36,828 nucleotides of DNA from JBEKHI01 sp050012355 (GCA_050012355.1 JBEKHI010000023.1:1-36828); one strand, 5' to 3'. Counted from the first letter of the stretch, positions 23,080 through 32,022 are shown. The notes: a model not told the origin generated them from the sequence alone. Program-made: numbers and translations.

Positions 23080-24567
23080 TCAGGCCACGACCGCGGGCTC
23101 GGTGTGATCAGCCTCGACTCCACGCTTAAACAGCGGGCCTGGGCGCAGCAGCAGGCCGCTGATCACGGCGCCTCCGGTGAAGATCCCCGCCGACCACCAG
23201 AACGCGGTGCTGTACCCGTGCACCAGCGCCAGCTGGGTCAGCGCCGGTGTGGGCCGCCCGTGCAGGTGCGAGGCGATGTAGGTCGCGGCGGCGCTGGTAG
23301 CCATCGTGTTCAGCAGGGCGGTGCCGATGGACCCGCCGAGCTGCTGCCCGGTGTTGACGCTCGCCGAGGCGACACCCGCGTCCCTCCGGTCGACTCCGAA
23401 GGTGCCCGTGTTGATCGCGGTCGGGAAGATGTTGCCGAGGCCGAAGCCGGCCACCAGCAGCGGGCCAAGCACGTAGCCCACGTAACTGGAGTGCGGCCCG
23501 ATCCTGGTCAGCCAGGCCATGCCGATCGCGGCCAGCAGCATGGCGGCCGGGATGATCGGCTTGGGACCCAGCCTGGGCAGCAGCACGATGTTGGCCAGGT
23601 TCGACCCGATGACGATGCAGGCGACCATCGGCAGCACCGCTAGGCCGGTGACCACCGGCGAGTAACCGAGCGTGGTCTGCAGGTAGTAGACGAGGAACAA
23701 GAAGATGCCGAACATGCCGGCGCCGACCACCAGGATCGACAGGTACGCGCCCGCGCGGTTGCGGTCCAGGATGAGCCTGGGCGGCAGCAGCGGGTCCGGC
23801 GCCTTGGACTGCCAGAACGCGAACAGCACCAGCAGCACGGCTCCGGCCACGAGGAAGCCATAGGTGGACGGTGCGTGCCAGCTATGCGACGCCGCGTTGG
23901 ACAGGCCGTACACCAGGCAGAACATCCCGCCCGAGACGGCGAGTACACCCGGCACGTCGAGCCGCGACCCCGCCTCGCGACGCTGCCTTTTAATCAGCAC
24001 GCTGCCGCCGATCAGCGCGATCCCGGCGAAGAACAGGTTCACGTACAGGCACCAGCGCCAGTCCAGGTACTCGGTGAGCACGCCGCCGAGCAGCAGGCCG
24101 ACCGCGCCGCCGCCGCCCGCCAGCGCGCCGAAGACCGCGAACGCCTTGCCGCGCTCCCTCGGATCGCTGAACGTCGTGGTGAGCAGCGACAGCGCCGACG
24201 GTGCCAGCACGGCGCCGAAGGCGCCCTGGCACGCGCGGGCGGAGACCAGCATGGAGAAACTCACGGCCGCGCCGCCGACGGCCGACGACCCGGCGAAGCC
24301 GGCGAGCCCGATGAGGAAGGTGACCTTGCGGCCGAGCAGGTCGGCGAGCCGCCCGCAGAACAGCAACAGGCTGCCGAACGCCAGCGCGTAGGCCGTCACG
24401 ACCCATTGCCTGTCCACGTTCGAGAATGCCAGCGCGTGCTGCGCCGACGGCAGCGCGATGTTCATGATCGTCATGTCGAGCACGACCATCAGCTGCGCCA
24501 CCCCGATGATCACCAGGATGAGCCAGCGTCGTGGATCCGGCGTCTCCGCCGGCTCTGCCATGGACAT
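23080..24567 (-). CDS. MFS drug efflux transporter, DHA2 (EmrB/QacA) family
   Basis: This 495-residue proton-driven exporter has the fourteen helices expected of the DHA2 family. Visible signatures are MVVLDMTIMNIALPSAQ (motif D1, helix 1), GRLADLLGRK (motif A, loop 2-3) and GALAGGGGAVGLLLGG (antiporter motif C, helix 5). It diverges from a TetR-family gene across 111 bp that hold paired inverted repeats, the usual layout of a self-controlled efflux locus. The nitroreductase gene follows on the same strand 49 bp after its stop, but with its own promoter. Start is ATG 24567, or 24561. The substrate is unknown, probably a lipophilic drug or metabolite. Confidence 0.93.
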   Translation of the reverse strand: MSMAEPAETPDPRRWLILVIIGVAQLMVVLDMTIMNIALPSAQHALAFSNVDRQWVVTAYALAFGSLLLFCGRLADLLGRKVTFLIGLAGFAGSSAVGGAAVSFSMLVSARACQGAFGAVLAPSALSLLTTTFSDPRERGKAFAVFGALAGGGGAVGLLLGGVLTEYLDWRWCLYVNLFFAGIALIGGSVLIKRQRREAGSRLDVPGVLAVSGGMFCLVYGLSNAASHSWHAPSTYGFLVAGAVLLVLFAFWQSKAPDPLLPPRLILDRNRAGAYLSILVVGAGMFGIFLFLVYYLQTTLGYSPVVTGLAVLPMVACIVIGSNLANIVLLPRLGPKPIIPAAMLLAAIGMAWLTRIGPHSSYVGYVLGPLLVAGFGLGNIFPTAINTGTFGVDRRDAGVASASVNTGQQLGGSIGTALLNTMATSAAATYIASHLHGRPTPALTQLALVHGYSTAFWWSAGIFTGGAVISGLLLRPGPLFKRGVEADHTEPAVVA

Positions 24568-24611
24568 CTGAGTCCACCACCCGTCCTCGTACCCGGAGGA
24601 TTCGTCTATCT

Positions 24612-24660
24612 GGAGGATTTATCTCCGGTTATCCTAACAGAGCGGAGATACGTTCTCCGC
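24612..24660. promoter_or_regulatory. Paired operators for the TetR regulator
   Basis: GCGGAGA-TACGT-TCTCCGC (24642-24660) is a perfect inverted repeat. GGAGGATTTATCTCC (24612-24626) matches its core GGAGATACGTTCTCC with the same half-sites, and the two centres are 32 bp apart, about three helical turns. A third, weaker copy is GGAGGATTCGTCTAT at 24595-24609. They fill the space between the divergent MFS and TetR genes and are probably bound by the TetR protein to control both. Confidence 0.7.
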
Positions 24661-24678
24661 TTAGGGAGGATGTTCCGT

Positions 24679-25368
24679 ATGGACGACGGGACCGAGGAGC
24701 AAAACGTGACACGGCGACCGCTGCGCCGCGACGCGCAGCGCAACCGGGAGCGGATACTGAAGGCGGCCGAGCAGGTGTTCACCGCCCGGGGACTCGACGC
24801 GTCGCTCGACGACGTGGCCCGCCAGGCCGGAGTCGGCGTCGGCACCGTGTACCGGCGGTTCCCCGACAAGGAGTCGCTCATCGCGGAGCTGTTCACCAAC
24901 CAGATCGGACTCCTGGTCGCGGCCGCGGAGGAGGCCTATGACGCGCCCGATCCGTGGGATGGCCTGGCGGCCTTCCTGAACCAGCTCACCGAGACGTACT
25001 CCGGTGACCTCGGGGTACGGCAGATGATGATGTTCGGCACCTACGGGTCGGACCGGGTGTCCCTCGCCAGGGAGCGGATGCGCCCAGTGGTGACCAGGCT
25101 CGTCGAACGCGCGCAGGCGGCCGGGCAGGTGCGCGACGACTTCGCCCCCACCGATATCCCGTTCCTGGCCCTCATGCTGTCGCTCGTAGCGCAGTACGCC
25201 GGGGAGATCCGCCCGGACATCTGGCGCCGCTACCTCGCGCTCATCCTCGACGCGCTCCGGCCAGAACGGGCCGGCACCACCCCGCTCCCAGTGCCGGCGC
25301 TGGAGCCCGGCGAAATGGAGCGTCTCATCCGCACCCAGGGCCACCGGCCCACCCGGCGTTCCAAATAG
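24679..25368 (+). CDS. TetR/AcrR-family repressor of the divergent efflux gene
   Basis: This 229-residue regulator has an N-terminal TetR helix-turn-helix at about 13-60 (NRERILKAAEQVFTARGLDA, GVGTVYRRFPDKESL) and a helical ligand-binding domain. The frame is open far upstream on the strand opposite the MFS gene, but the true start is the ATG at 24679, nine bases after GGGAGG; the ATG at 24670 directly abuts that site and is unlikely. It diverges from the DHA2 exporter, and matching inverted repeats lie between them, so it probably represses both until a pump substrate binds. Confidence 0.92.
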   Translation: MDDGTEEQNVTRRPLRRDAQRNRERILKAAEQVFTARGLDASLDDVARQAGVGVGTVYRRFPDKESLIAELFTNQIGLLVAAAEEAYDAPDPWDGLAAFLNQLTETYSGDLGVRQMMMFGTYGSDRVSLARERMRPVVTRLVERAQAAGQVRDDFAPTDIPFLALMLSLVAQYAGEIRPDIWRRYLALILDALRPERAGTTPLPVPALEPGEMERLIRTQGHRPTRRSK

Positions 25369-25652
25369 GTCATGCGCATGCACGTGCATAAGCACGGACG
25401 AACAAATGGGTGCCAAGTACCCAAAGCGCGTCAATGCAAACGTTCGCATTTCACCAATGGCGTCCCTGACCAGTGCGGATAGGGATTATCATCTCGCAAG
25501 ATGTCCCGGGTAGCGCATGGCGACGAGTTGCGTATAAGCTAGCGGAGGTCTACACAGGGCAGGTATCATCCTTACCTTCAGCATCACGCGACATTTCGCA
25601 TGAATTCGTACTACGATGGATTTACTCCACCTTCAGCAGGAGACTTCGGGCG
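25369..25652. other. AT-richer intergenic region
   Basis: This 284-bp spacer is visibly less GC-rich than its surroundings. It holds the 12-bp perfect palindrome ATGCACGTGCAT at 25378-25389, just after the TetR stop, and several -10-like boxes (TAAGCT at 25535, TACGAT at 25612). It probably carries the promoter of the small ORF at 25653. A frame from 25473 is open through it but lacks a ribosome site. Confidence 0.5.
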
Positions 25653-25892
25653 ATGAAATCCGGCAACCCAGTGTCAGGTGCGAACGCGCACGGCGAGGGG
25701 ATCCGCGAGCGGTCAACCAGCGATCGGGGGCCAAGCCGACAGGTCCGCGACATCCAGGAGATCATCGCCAAGCTTGAGGTAGTTACCAAGCGGCTCGCCT
25801 ACCCGCTGCGCAACATGCCGCAGCCCCGGCGCTCGAGCGTCGACAGGTCGGACGAGCCAGACATGACGGACGGTGGGGCACCCGGCAACTGA
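25653..25892 (+). CDS. Small hydrophilic protein, unknown function
   Basis: I do not recognise this 79-residue product. It is hydrophilic, with a central segment likely to be helical (RQVRDIQEIIAKLEVVTKRL) and a charged tail. It has no cysteine pair or membrane helix. Support for a real gene is the ribosome site CAGGAGA about nine bases before the ATG, and a strong hairpin that overlaps its stop codon. It faces an XRE/DUF5753 regulator gene convergently. Such regulators usually neighbour a short DUF397 protein, but this one does not resemble DUF397. A small partner of the regulator is possible but unproven. Confidence 0.45.
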   Translation: MKSGNPVSGANAHGEGIRERSTSDRGPSRQVRDIQEIIAKLEVVTKRLAYPLRNMPQPRRSSVDRSDEPDMTDGGAPGN

Positions 25893-25910
25893 GACCGGGT
25901 ACCCCACCGT
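25870..25910. terminator. Strong bidirectional hairpin between convergent genes
   Basis: ACGGTGGGGCACCCGG (25870-25885) and CCGGGTACCCCACCGT (25895-25910) pair at 15 of 16 positions around a 9-nt loop. The small ORF stops at 25892 in the loop and the convergent XRE gene stops at 25920, so it can end transcripts from both sides. Confidence 0.75.
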
Positions 25911-25919
25911 AACGGGCAA

Positions 25920-26771
25920 TCAGTCCCGGGCCATGTCGCGTAGCAGGCTCGCCGAAGCCGCTGGGGTCCGGGCTGCGGCCTGCAGCTGCGTGAACGCCCG
26001 GATGTACCGCGCGACCTCATCCGCCTCCTGTACGCAGACTCCGCCGTCCAGGGAGGCGAGCCGTACCACGCCTAGCGCGGGCGCCTTCTCGAACCGGAGG
26101 ATGCTGAGCGGACCGCTGGTGGCCGCCGCCTGCGCCCCGGCGCTGAACGGCAGCACCTGGATGGTGACCGCTCCTGGGGTGTCGGCGATGGACGCCAGCC
26201 GGCGCAGCTGCGCCCGCATGACGTCGGCCCCGCCCACGACCTGGTGCAGCGCCGCCTCGCCGATGACCGTCTCCAGGCACAGCGCCCGCTCACGCAGCGA
26301 CTCCTGCCTGGTGAGGACGACCTCGACGAGGCGTTCCCGGTCGTCGTCCTGCCACCCGGCCGGGTCGGCCGCGTAAGCCGCCGCCGCGTAGTTGGCGGTC
26401 TGCAGCAGTTCGGGGATCCGCTGCGGCTCGTAGGCCAGCGCCTGCGAGGCGACCGACTCCATCAGGATGTAGTCCTGCGCGGTCTCTGGCAGCAGGTCTG
26501 CGTAGGACCGCCACCATCCGCCGCGCTGGCGACCGGTCTGGGCGATGGCCAGCAGGGTTTCCTGTTCGGGCTCGCGCACGCCGTACTCGGTCAGCAGCTC
26601 GCGGAGCTCCCGGGCGCGGATGCCGCGCTGCCCGGTCTCGATCCTGCTGATCTTCGAACGGTCGCATTCGAGGATGCTGGCCGCGGTGTCCAGCGGAAAG
26701 CCGATGTTCTCGCGATACCGGCGCAGGGCGGCTCCGATGAGCCTGCGCCGCACGGGGGGTGATCCGATCAC
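25920..26771 (-). CDS. XRE-family regulator with DUF5753 domain
   Basis: This 283-residue protein has an N-terminal helix-turn-helix at about 8-62 (LGAALRRYR-type start, LDTAASILECDRSKISRIE) and a long DUF5753 domain with ALAYEPQRIPELLQTANYA and VTIQVLPFSAGA. The architecture is typical of abundant actinobacterial regulators that act with a small DUF397 protein in development or antibiotic control. No DUF397 gene is visible beside it; the convergent small ORF is not one. I choose GTG 26771, about nine bases after AGGAGA; GTG 26780 directly abuts that site. It may control itself through the inverted repeats at 26833-26869. Confidence 0.88.
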   Translation of the reverse strand: MIGSPPVRRRLIGAALRRYRENIGFPLDTAASILECDRSKISRIETGQRGIRARELRELLTEYGVREPEQETLLAIAQTGRQRGGWWRSYADLLPETAQDYILMESVASQALAYEPQRIPELLQTANYAAAAYAADPAGWQDDDRERLVEVVLTRQESLRERALCLETVIGEAALHQVVGGADVMRAQLRRLASIADTPGAVTIQVLPFSAGAQAAATSGPLSILRFEKAPALGVVRLASLDGGVCVQEADEVARYIRAFTQLQAAARTPAASASLLRDMARD

Positions 26772-26832
26772 GATCGCCACTCTCCTCTTGCTCCCGGTGC
26801 TGTCCGCACCTCGTCTGGCGCACCTTTGTGCT

Positions 26833-26869
26833 CCATCTAATGGAAAAGTAGCACTTGATGTTATCCATT
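26833..26869 (-). promoter_or_regulatory. AT-rich promoter region with nested inverted repeats
   Basis: Upstream of the XRE gene lie CCAT-CTA-ATGG (26833-26843), AAGT-AGC-ACTT (26846-26856), and the outer pair AATGGA (26839) and TCCATT (26864). The region is clearly AT-richer than its flanks. It is a likely promoter and operator for the XRE regulator. Confidence 0.45.
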
Positions 26870-26940
26870 GATCGAACGACGCGCCGGCAACGCGTTGCCA
26901 TTCGAATTGTTCGGGAAGCTGGTTTCGAATAGTGCCGCGA

Positions 26941-29900
26941 TCAGGCGGTGGCGCGGTCCAGCGCCGTCAGGATGCGGCGCTCGGAGACCGGAACGGGCGT
27001 GCCGATCGTCTGCGCGAACAAGCTGACCCGCAGCTCCTCGATCATCCAGCCGATGTCGCGCAGGCTCCCCCGCCCTCCGGCCGACAGCCGGCCGCGCGCC
27101 TGCTCCAGCGCGTCCTCGCAGCGATGCACGGTAGCCATCAGCTGGGCGTCGCGGGCGGGACTTTCCGGCAGCTTGTCCAGCCGCCGTTCGATCGCCTGCA
27201 GGTACCGGACCAGGTCCGGCAGCCGGTCGTAGCCGATCGCGGTGAGATACCCCCTGAAGATCAATCCGGACAGCTGATGCCTGATGTCGGCCACCGCCGG
27301 TTCGAGCACAGCGGCGCGAAGACGTTCCAGCCGTACTTCTATTTCCTGACCATAACGAAGGGTGGTCTCTGCCCTGCGCACCGTTTCCGCCGTCAGTTCG
27401 CGAAGTCCGGCGCGCACGGCGTCCCGGAGCTTGGCGAATCCCTCGGCGTCCCACGCGGGGCCGCCGGCTTGCGCGATCAGCTTGTCCGCCGCGCAGCTGA
27501 CGCAGTCGGCCATCAGGGCGGCCGCCGAACCATGCGGGTTGGCGCTCAGCGTCAGTTTCGCCTGAGTGGAAAGCGATCCGGCGATCTGTTTCACCGGCGA
27601 CGCGACGTTAAGCAGGATCAGGCGGCGAGTACCCGCCAGCATCGCGGCGTCGGCAGCCCGCTGGGTCTCGAACAGCCGGATGTCGACCGAACTGCCCACG
27701 TCGACGAGCGCCGGGTACGCCTTGACCTCGCCCTCGGTGAATACCCTCGGCAGCGCGCCGAAGTCCCACGAGGTCAGCCCCTTCCTGGTCAGCGCGGACG
27801 CCGCCGAGGACAGGGTGGCGCGCACCCTCGGCCGAAGCTGACGCTGCAGCTCAGCAAGGTCCTTCCCGGTGGCCAGCACCCGGTCGCCGTCGGTCACCCG
27901 GAACGTGATCCGCAGGTGCGCGGGCAGCCGCGTGGTGTCCCAGGCGTCGAACGGTATGTCCACGCCCCGCAGCCGGCGCAGCGTCTGGCCGAGCACCTCA
28001 CGGATGTCCGTGGCGGGCGGCTGCGCCCCGATCCCGGCCAGCACCTCAGCGGCCGCGTCCGGTGCCGGGCCGATTTCCCGCCGCAGCTGCTTGGGCAGCG
28101 ACCTGATCAGCTCGGTGATCAGCTCGGCGCGCAGCCCGGGCACCTGCCAGGAGAACCGCTCGGGCTGGGCCTGGTTGAGCGTCTTCACGTCGATATCGAC
28201 GGTCACGCCGTCCGTCTCGGTACCGGGGTCGAACGCGTACGACAACGGCAGCGCGGGCTCTGACGGCGAGGACGACGTCCAGACATCCGGGTACGCGCCG
28301 CCGTCGACGTCACCGGCCTGTTCGCTGAACAGGTCGGCCTCGGTGAGCGTCAGCAGATCGGGCGTCTCGTGCCGCGCCTTCTTCCACCAGGTATCGAAAT
28401 GCCGGACCGACGTCACGTCCGCGGGAATCCGCGCGTCGTAGAACCGCCACAGTTCCTGCTCGTCGGCGATCAGGCCACGTCGCCGCGCCCGCTGCTGGAG
28501 TTCCTCCGCCTCGGCGAGCAGCCGCTGGTTCTGCCCGTAGAACCGGTGCCTAGTATCCCACTCCCCTTGGACCAGGGCGTGGGAGATGAACAGCTCACGA
28601 GACAGCACCGGGTCGATCTGCCCGAAGTTGATCTTACGGTCGGCGACGATCGGCACCCCGTAGAGCGTGACCTTCTCGGTGGCCATCACCGCACCGCGCT
28701 TCTTCTCCCAGTGCGGTTCGCTGTAGTTCCTGCGCACCAGGTGCCCGGCCAGCGGCTCGATCCAGTCCGGATCGATCTTGGCGACGACGCGGCCCCACAA
28801 CCGGGAGGTCTCGACGAGTTCGGCGGCGACCACCCAGTCCGGCGGCTTCTTCGCCAGCGACGACCCCGGGAAGATCGCGAACCGCGCGTTCCGCGCCCCC
28901 AGGTACTCGGTCAGCGGCTTGCGGCCTCCCTTACGGGCCGAATCGGGCTCGATCCGCATGCCAATCTGGGAGAGCAATCCAGCAAGAAGCGATTGATGCA
29001 GCCTGCGCCGTTCTGGACTAGAGGAATTTACGGTGAGTCCGAGGTCAGACGCGAGCGATTGGAGCTGACCGTGCAGATCTTGCCATTCCCTTACGCGCAA
29101 GTAGTTTAGGTACTCCGCGCGGCACATCCGGCGGAAGGCGCTGTTGGACAGTTCCTTTTGCCGGCCGGCGAGGTAGTCCCACAGTTTCAGGTAGGCGGCG
29201 AAGTCCGAGTCTTCCTCGGTGAAACGGCGATGCGACTGGTCGGCCTGCTGCTGTTCTTCGGCCGGGCGCTCGCGCGGATCCATGATGGACAGCGCCGACG
29301 CGACGATGAGCATTTCCCGGGAGCAGCCATTGCGGTCGCCTTCCAGGACCATCCGGCCGATCCGGGGGTCGACCGGCAGCCGGGACAGCCGACGCCCGAC
29401 ATCGGTCAGCCGACCGCCCTTCAGCGCGTTGAGCTCTTCGAGCAGCCGGGTGCCGTCGGCGATGGCACGCGCGTCGGGCGGGTCGATGAACGGGAAGGCG
29501 CGCACGTCGCCGAGCCCCGCGGCGGCGAGCTGCAGGATGACGGACGCCAGGTTGGTGCGCAGGATCTCCGGGTCGGTGTACTCCGGGCGGTTGCTGAAGT
29601 CGTCCTCGGAGTAGAGCCGGATGCAGATACCGTCGGCGACCCGGCCGCAGCGACCCTTGCGCTGGTTGGCACTTGCTTGCGAGATCGGCTCGATCGGCAG
29701 CCGCTGCACCTTGGTGCGGAAGCTGAACCGGGAGATCCGCGCCATCCCCGGGTCGATGACGTAGCGGATCCCGGGGACGGTGAGCGATGTCTCGGCGACG
29801 TTGGTCGCGAGGATCACCCTTCGGCGGCTGCTGGTGGGGTGGAAGACCTTGTGCTGCTCGGCGGTGGCCAGCCGCGCGTAGAGCGGCAGGACGTCGATGC

Positions 29901-30807
29901 CCTTGGTGTCTTTGAGCGAGTCCGCGGTGTCGCGGATCTCGCGTTCGCCGCTCAGGAAGACCAGGATGTCCCCCGGTCCCGCTTTCGACAGCTCGGCTAT
30001 CGCGTCGGATATCGCCTGGCTCTGGTCCTGGTCGTCTTCAATCGGGCGGTACCGCACCTCGACCGGGTAGGTCCGGCCCGACACCTCGACGATGGGCGCG
30101 TCATTGAAGGCCTTGGCGAACCGCTCCGGGTCGATGGTCGCCGAGGTGATGATCACCTTCAGGTCCGGGCGCCGCGGCAGGAGCTGGCGAAGGTATCCGA
30201 GGATGAAGTCGACGTTGAGGCTGCGTTCGTGCGCCTCGTCGATGATCAGCGTGTCGTACCTGAGCAGGTCGCGGTCACGGGCGATCTCGGCGAGCAGGAT
30301 GCCGTCGGTCATCAGCTTGACCAGGGTCCGGTCACTGGCCTTGTCGGTGAACCTGACCTTGTAGCCGACGGCGTCGCCGAGCGTTATCCCGAGCTCCTCG
30401 GCTATCCGCTCCGCGACCGTGCGGGCGGCGAGCCTGCGCGGCTGGGTGTGGCCGATCTGCCCTTTGACGCCGCGGCCAAGCTCGAGGCAGATCTTCGGTA
30501 TCTGGGTGGTCTTCCCCGAGCCGGTCTCGCCCGCCACGATGACCACCTGGTGGTCGCGTATCGCGTCCTTGATCTCGTCTTTGCGCTGGGTGACCGGCAG
30601 CTCGGGCGGGTAGCTGATGACGGGCACGCTGGCCCGGCGGCGTTGTACTCGTTCCTCCGCGCGGGTGATGGCCGCCTCGACCTGGCCGAGATCTTTGTTC
30701 GTGGCCAAGCGGCGTTGGAGCGCCCTGGCATCGGACAGCATGAGACCAGTCAGGCGCTCCTGGAGCAGCGTTCTGGTGACTTGGGACAAGGTTGGTGACT
30801 CATTCAT
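26941..30807 (-). CDS. hrpA: ATP-dependent RNA helicase HrpA
   Basis: This 1288-residue DEAH-box helicase is close to the 1300 residues of E. coli HrpA, so it is full length. Walker A is GETGSGKT at 93-100, the DEAH box is at 190-193 (IIDEAHERS), motif III is SAT at 222-224, and motif VI is QRKGRCGRV. Helicase-associated and OB-like domains follow, then the long DUF3418 C-terminal region characteristic of HrpA. The family acts on structured mRNA and rescues stalled ribosomes. The ATG at 30807 is preceded on its strand by a TAGTCT box ten bases upstream. The gene stands alone, divergent from a TetR gene. Confidence 0.95.
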   Translation of the reverse strand: MNESPTLSQVTRTLLQERLTGLMLSDARALQRRLATNKDLGQVEAAITRAEERVQRRRASVPVISYPPELPVTQRKDEIKDAIRDHQVVIVAGETGSGKTTQIPKICLELGRGVKGQIGHTQPRRLAARTVAERIAEELGITLGDAVGYKVRFTDKASDRTLVKLMTDGILLAEIARDRDLLRYDTLIIDEAHERSLNVDFILGYLRQLLPRRPDLKVIITSATIDPERFAKAFNDAPIVEVSGRTYPVEVRYRPIEDDQDQSQAISDAIAELSKAGPGDILVFLSGEREIRDTADSLKDTKGIDVLPLYARLATAEQHKVFHPTSSRRRVILATNVAETSLTVPGIRYVIDPGMARISRFSFRTKVQRLPIEPISQASANQRKGRCGRVADGICIRLYSEDDFSNRPEYTDPEILRTNLASVILQLAAAGLGDVRAFPFIDPPDARAIADGTRLLEELNALKGGRLTDVGRRLSRLPVDPRIGRMVLEGDRNGCSREMLIVASALSIMDPRERPAEEQQQADQSHRRFTEEDSDFAAYLKLWDYLAGRQKELSNSAFRRMCRAEYLNYLRVREWQDLHGQLQSLASDLGLTVNSSSPERRRLHQSLLAGLLSQIGMRIEPDSARKGGRKPLTEYLGARNARFAIFPGSSLAKKPPDWVVAAELVETSRLWGRVVAKIDPDWIEPLAGHLVRRNYSEPHWEKKRGAVMATEKVTLYGVPIVADRKINFGQIDPVLSRELFISHALVQGEWDTRHRFYGQNQRLLAEAEELQQRARRRGLIADEQELWRFYDARIPADVTSVRHFDTWWKKARHETPDLLTLTEADLFSEQAGDVDGGAYPDVWTSSSPSEPALPLSYAFDPGTETDGVTVDIDVKTLNQAQPERFSWQVPGLRAELITELIRSLPKQLRREIGPAPDAAAEVLAGIGAQPPATDIREVLGQTLRRLRGVDIPFDAWDTTRLPAHLRITFRVTDGDRVLATGKDLAELQRQLRPRVRATLSSAASALTRKGLTSWDFGALPRVFTEGEVKAYPALVDVGSSVDIRLFETQRAADAAMLAGTRRLILLNVASPVKQIAGSLSTQAKLTLSANPHGSAAALMADCVSCAADKLIAQAGGPAWDAEGFAKLRDAVRAGLRELTAETVRRAETTLRYGQEIEVRLERLRAAVLEPAVADIRHQLSGLIFRGYLTAIGYDRLPDLVRYLQAIERRLDKLPESPARDAQLMATVHRCEDALEQARGRLSAGGRGSLRDIGWMIEELRVSLFAQTIGTPVPVSERRILTALDRATA

Positions 30808-30851
30808 ACCGGCGGGAAGACTAGACGATAAACATCCGCTTGACCTAACGC

Positions 30852-30882
30852 TTTACACCGCGATGATCTTCCGGGATACGCT
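30852..30882 (+). promoter_or_regulatory. Promoter of leaderless TetR gene
   Basis: TTTACA (30852-30857) and TACGCT (30877-30882) are 19 bp apart and the GTG start lies six bases after the -10 box. It sits in the 81-bp divergent region shared with hrpA. Confidence 0.6.
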
Positions 30883-30888
30883 CCCGTT

Positions 30889-32022
30889 GTGACCTCCCGA
30901 AGCGAGCGGGCGCAGCATACCCGGGACGCCATGATCGAGGCTGGCCTGCGCCTCTCTGAATCCACTGGGATCGGAGGTATGAGTGTTAACAGGGTGGTCG
31001 AAGAGGCTGGCGTCGCCAAGGGAAGCTTCTTTCATCATTTTGGGGACCGCTCGGGCTACCTGCTGGCCTTGCATCGGACGTTCCATGACCGACTCGTGTC
31101 CCAGGCATTGCGCGCGTCCACGGTACTCCCCGCCGGCCGGGAGTGGCTCTGGGCGGCCGCCGACGCCTACCTGGATGGTTGCCTGAAATCCCGCGGGGTC
31201 CGGGCACTCCTGCTTGAGGCGCGGGCCGTCCCGGCGATCGCGAACGAGGTCCGGTCCCGCAACGACCAGATCGCCAGGATGTGCGAACCGCATTTCGCCG
31301 CGCTGGGCTGGCCGCATCCGCTGGAGAGCGCCCGGCTGTGGATCTCCATGGTCGCGGAGGCCGCGCTACTCGAGTTCGACGCCCGGCGCGCCCAGCCCAC
31401 CCTCCGCGAAACCCTGCGCTACTACCTCCGGCCCCTTGCTCCCGACCCCAGCGGTGGCCCATCGCTGGCGTTATGCGGCCTTCACGAATCGGACATCCGC
31501 GCCATCTCGCCCTGCCTCTGCGCTCGGCGATTGTGGTTGGTGCTGCACCATCCACACTCTTTGCTGGGTAATGCGGCACCGCCCAGAATCACTCGGGCCT
31601 GGGGACGCCCGGCGAGGGCCGACGCAACTGGGCGATACTGCACCAAACCGGTCGGCTGCGGCGACACCGTTGCCCAAGAACGTTCCCTTGGGTCCAGCCA
31701 TCGGGTCCGTATGCTGCTGGATGCAGGGGTTTGCCCATGGAGGAAGGCGGGTCTGGCATGCGGGTTCTTGTCTCGGTCGACATGGAGGGGATCGCGGGGG
31801 TGGTCGATGCCGACGACATCATCCCCGGCCACGCCGAGTACGAGCGCAATCGTGCCCTGCTTACCGCCGAGGCTAACGCCGCGGTCCGCGGGATCTTCGG
31901 CTACGACGCGGATGCGCAGGTACTGGTCACCGAGGCGCACGCCGCCTTCAGGAACCTGTTGCCCGAGCGGCTGGACCGCCGCGCCCAACTGCTGCGCGGC
32001 ACGCCGAAACCGTGGGGCATGA
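30889..32022 (+). CDS. TetR-family regulator with read-through 3' extension
   Basis: The first 184 or so residues are an ordinary TetR regulator: HTH at about 8-55 (GGMSVNRVVEEAGVAKGSFF, HHFGDRSGYL), then a helical domain ending near RETLRYYLRPLA at 31440. No stop codon follows. The frame crosses two palindromes (31448-31468 and 31529-31590) and then overlaps the start of the M55 peptidase gene by 265 bp in another frame, stopping at 32022. The added 190 residues have the Arg/Ser/Pro/Thr-rich look of a shadow frame and no domain. The natural stop was probably lost when the repeats arrived, or a base error hides it. The intended gene is therefore likely 30889 to about 31450. Confidence 0.65.
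   Translation: MTSRSERAQHTRDAMIEAGLRLSESTGIGGMSVNRVVEEAGVAKGSFFHHFGDRSGYLLALHRTFHDRLVSQALRASTVLPAGREWLWAAADAYLDGCLKSRGVRALLLEARAVPAIANEVRSRNDQIARMCEPHFAALGWPHPLESARLWISMVAEAALLEFDARRAQPTLRETLRYYLRPLAPDPSGGPSLALCGLHESDIRAISPCLCARRLWLVLHHPHSLLGNAAPPRITRAWGRPARADATGRYCTKPVGCGDTVAQERSLGSSHRVRMLLDAGVCPWRKAGLACGFLSRSTWRGSRGWSMPTTSSPATPSTSAIVPCLPPRLTPRSAGSSATTRMRRYWSPRRTPPSGTCCPSGWTAAPNCCAARRNRGA
31448..31468. repeat. Palindromic element 5 (short form)
   Basis: CCAGCG-GTGGCCCAT-CGCTGG pairs along ten positions with one G-T pair. Its core CGGTG-GCC-CATCG is a variant of the CGATG-NNN-CATCG core of the other elements. It lies exactly where the conserved TetR domain ends. Confidence 0.6.
31529..31590. 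repeat. Hairpin repeat, family B, copy 1
   Basis: GATTGTGG (31529) pairs with CCAGAATC (31583) and GGTGCTGCA (31539) pairs with TGCGGCACC (31572); the intervening bases pair partly. The right half CTGGGTAATGCGGCACC is almost identical to CTGGGTAATGCAGCACC at 33647-33663, and the left halves share GCTGCAC. The two are copies of one element. Confidence 0.75.

Noticed and set aside
23875..24678. Long plus-strand extension of the first TetR gene across the MFS gene
   Set aside because: It is antisense to the exporter; GGGAGG nine bases before ATG 24679 identifies the start.
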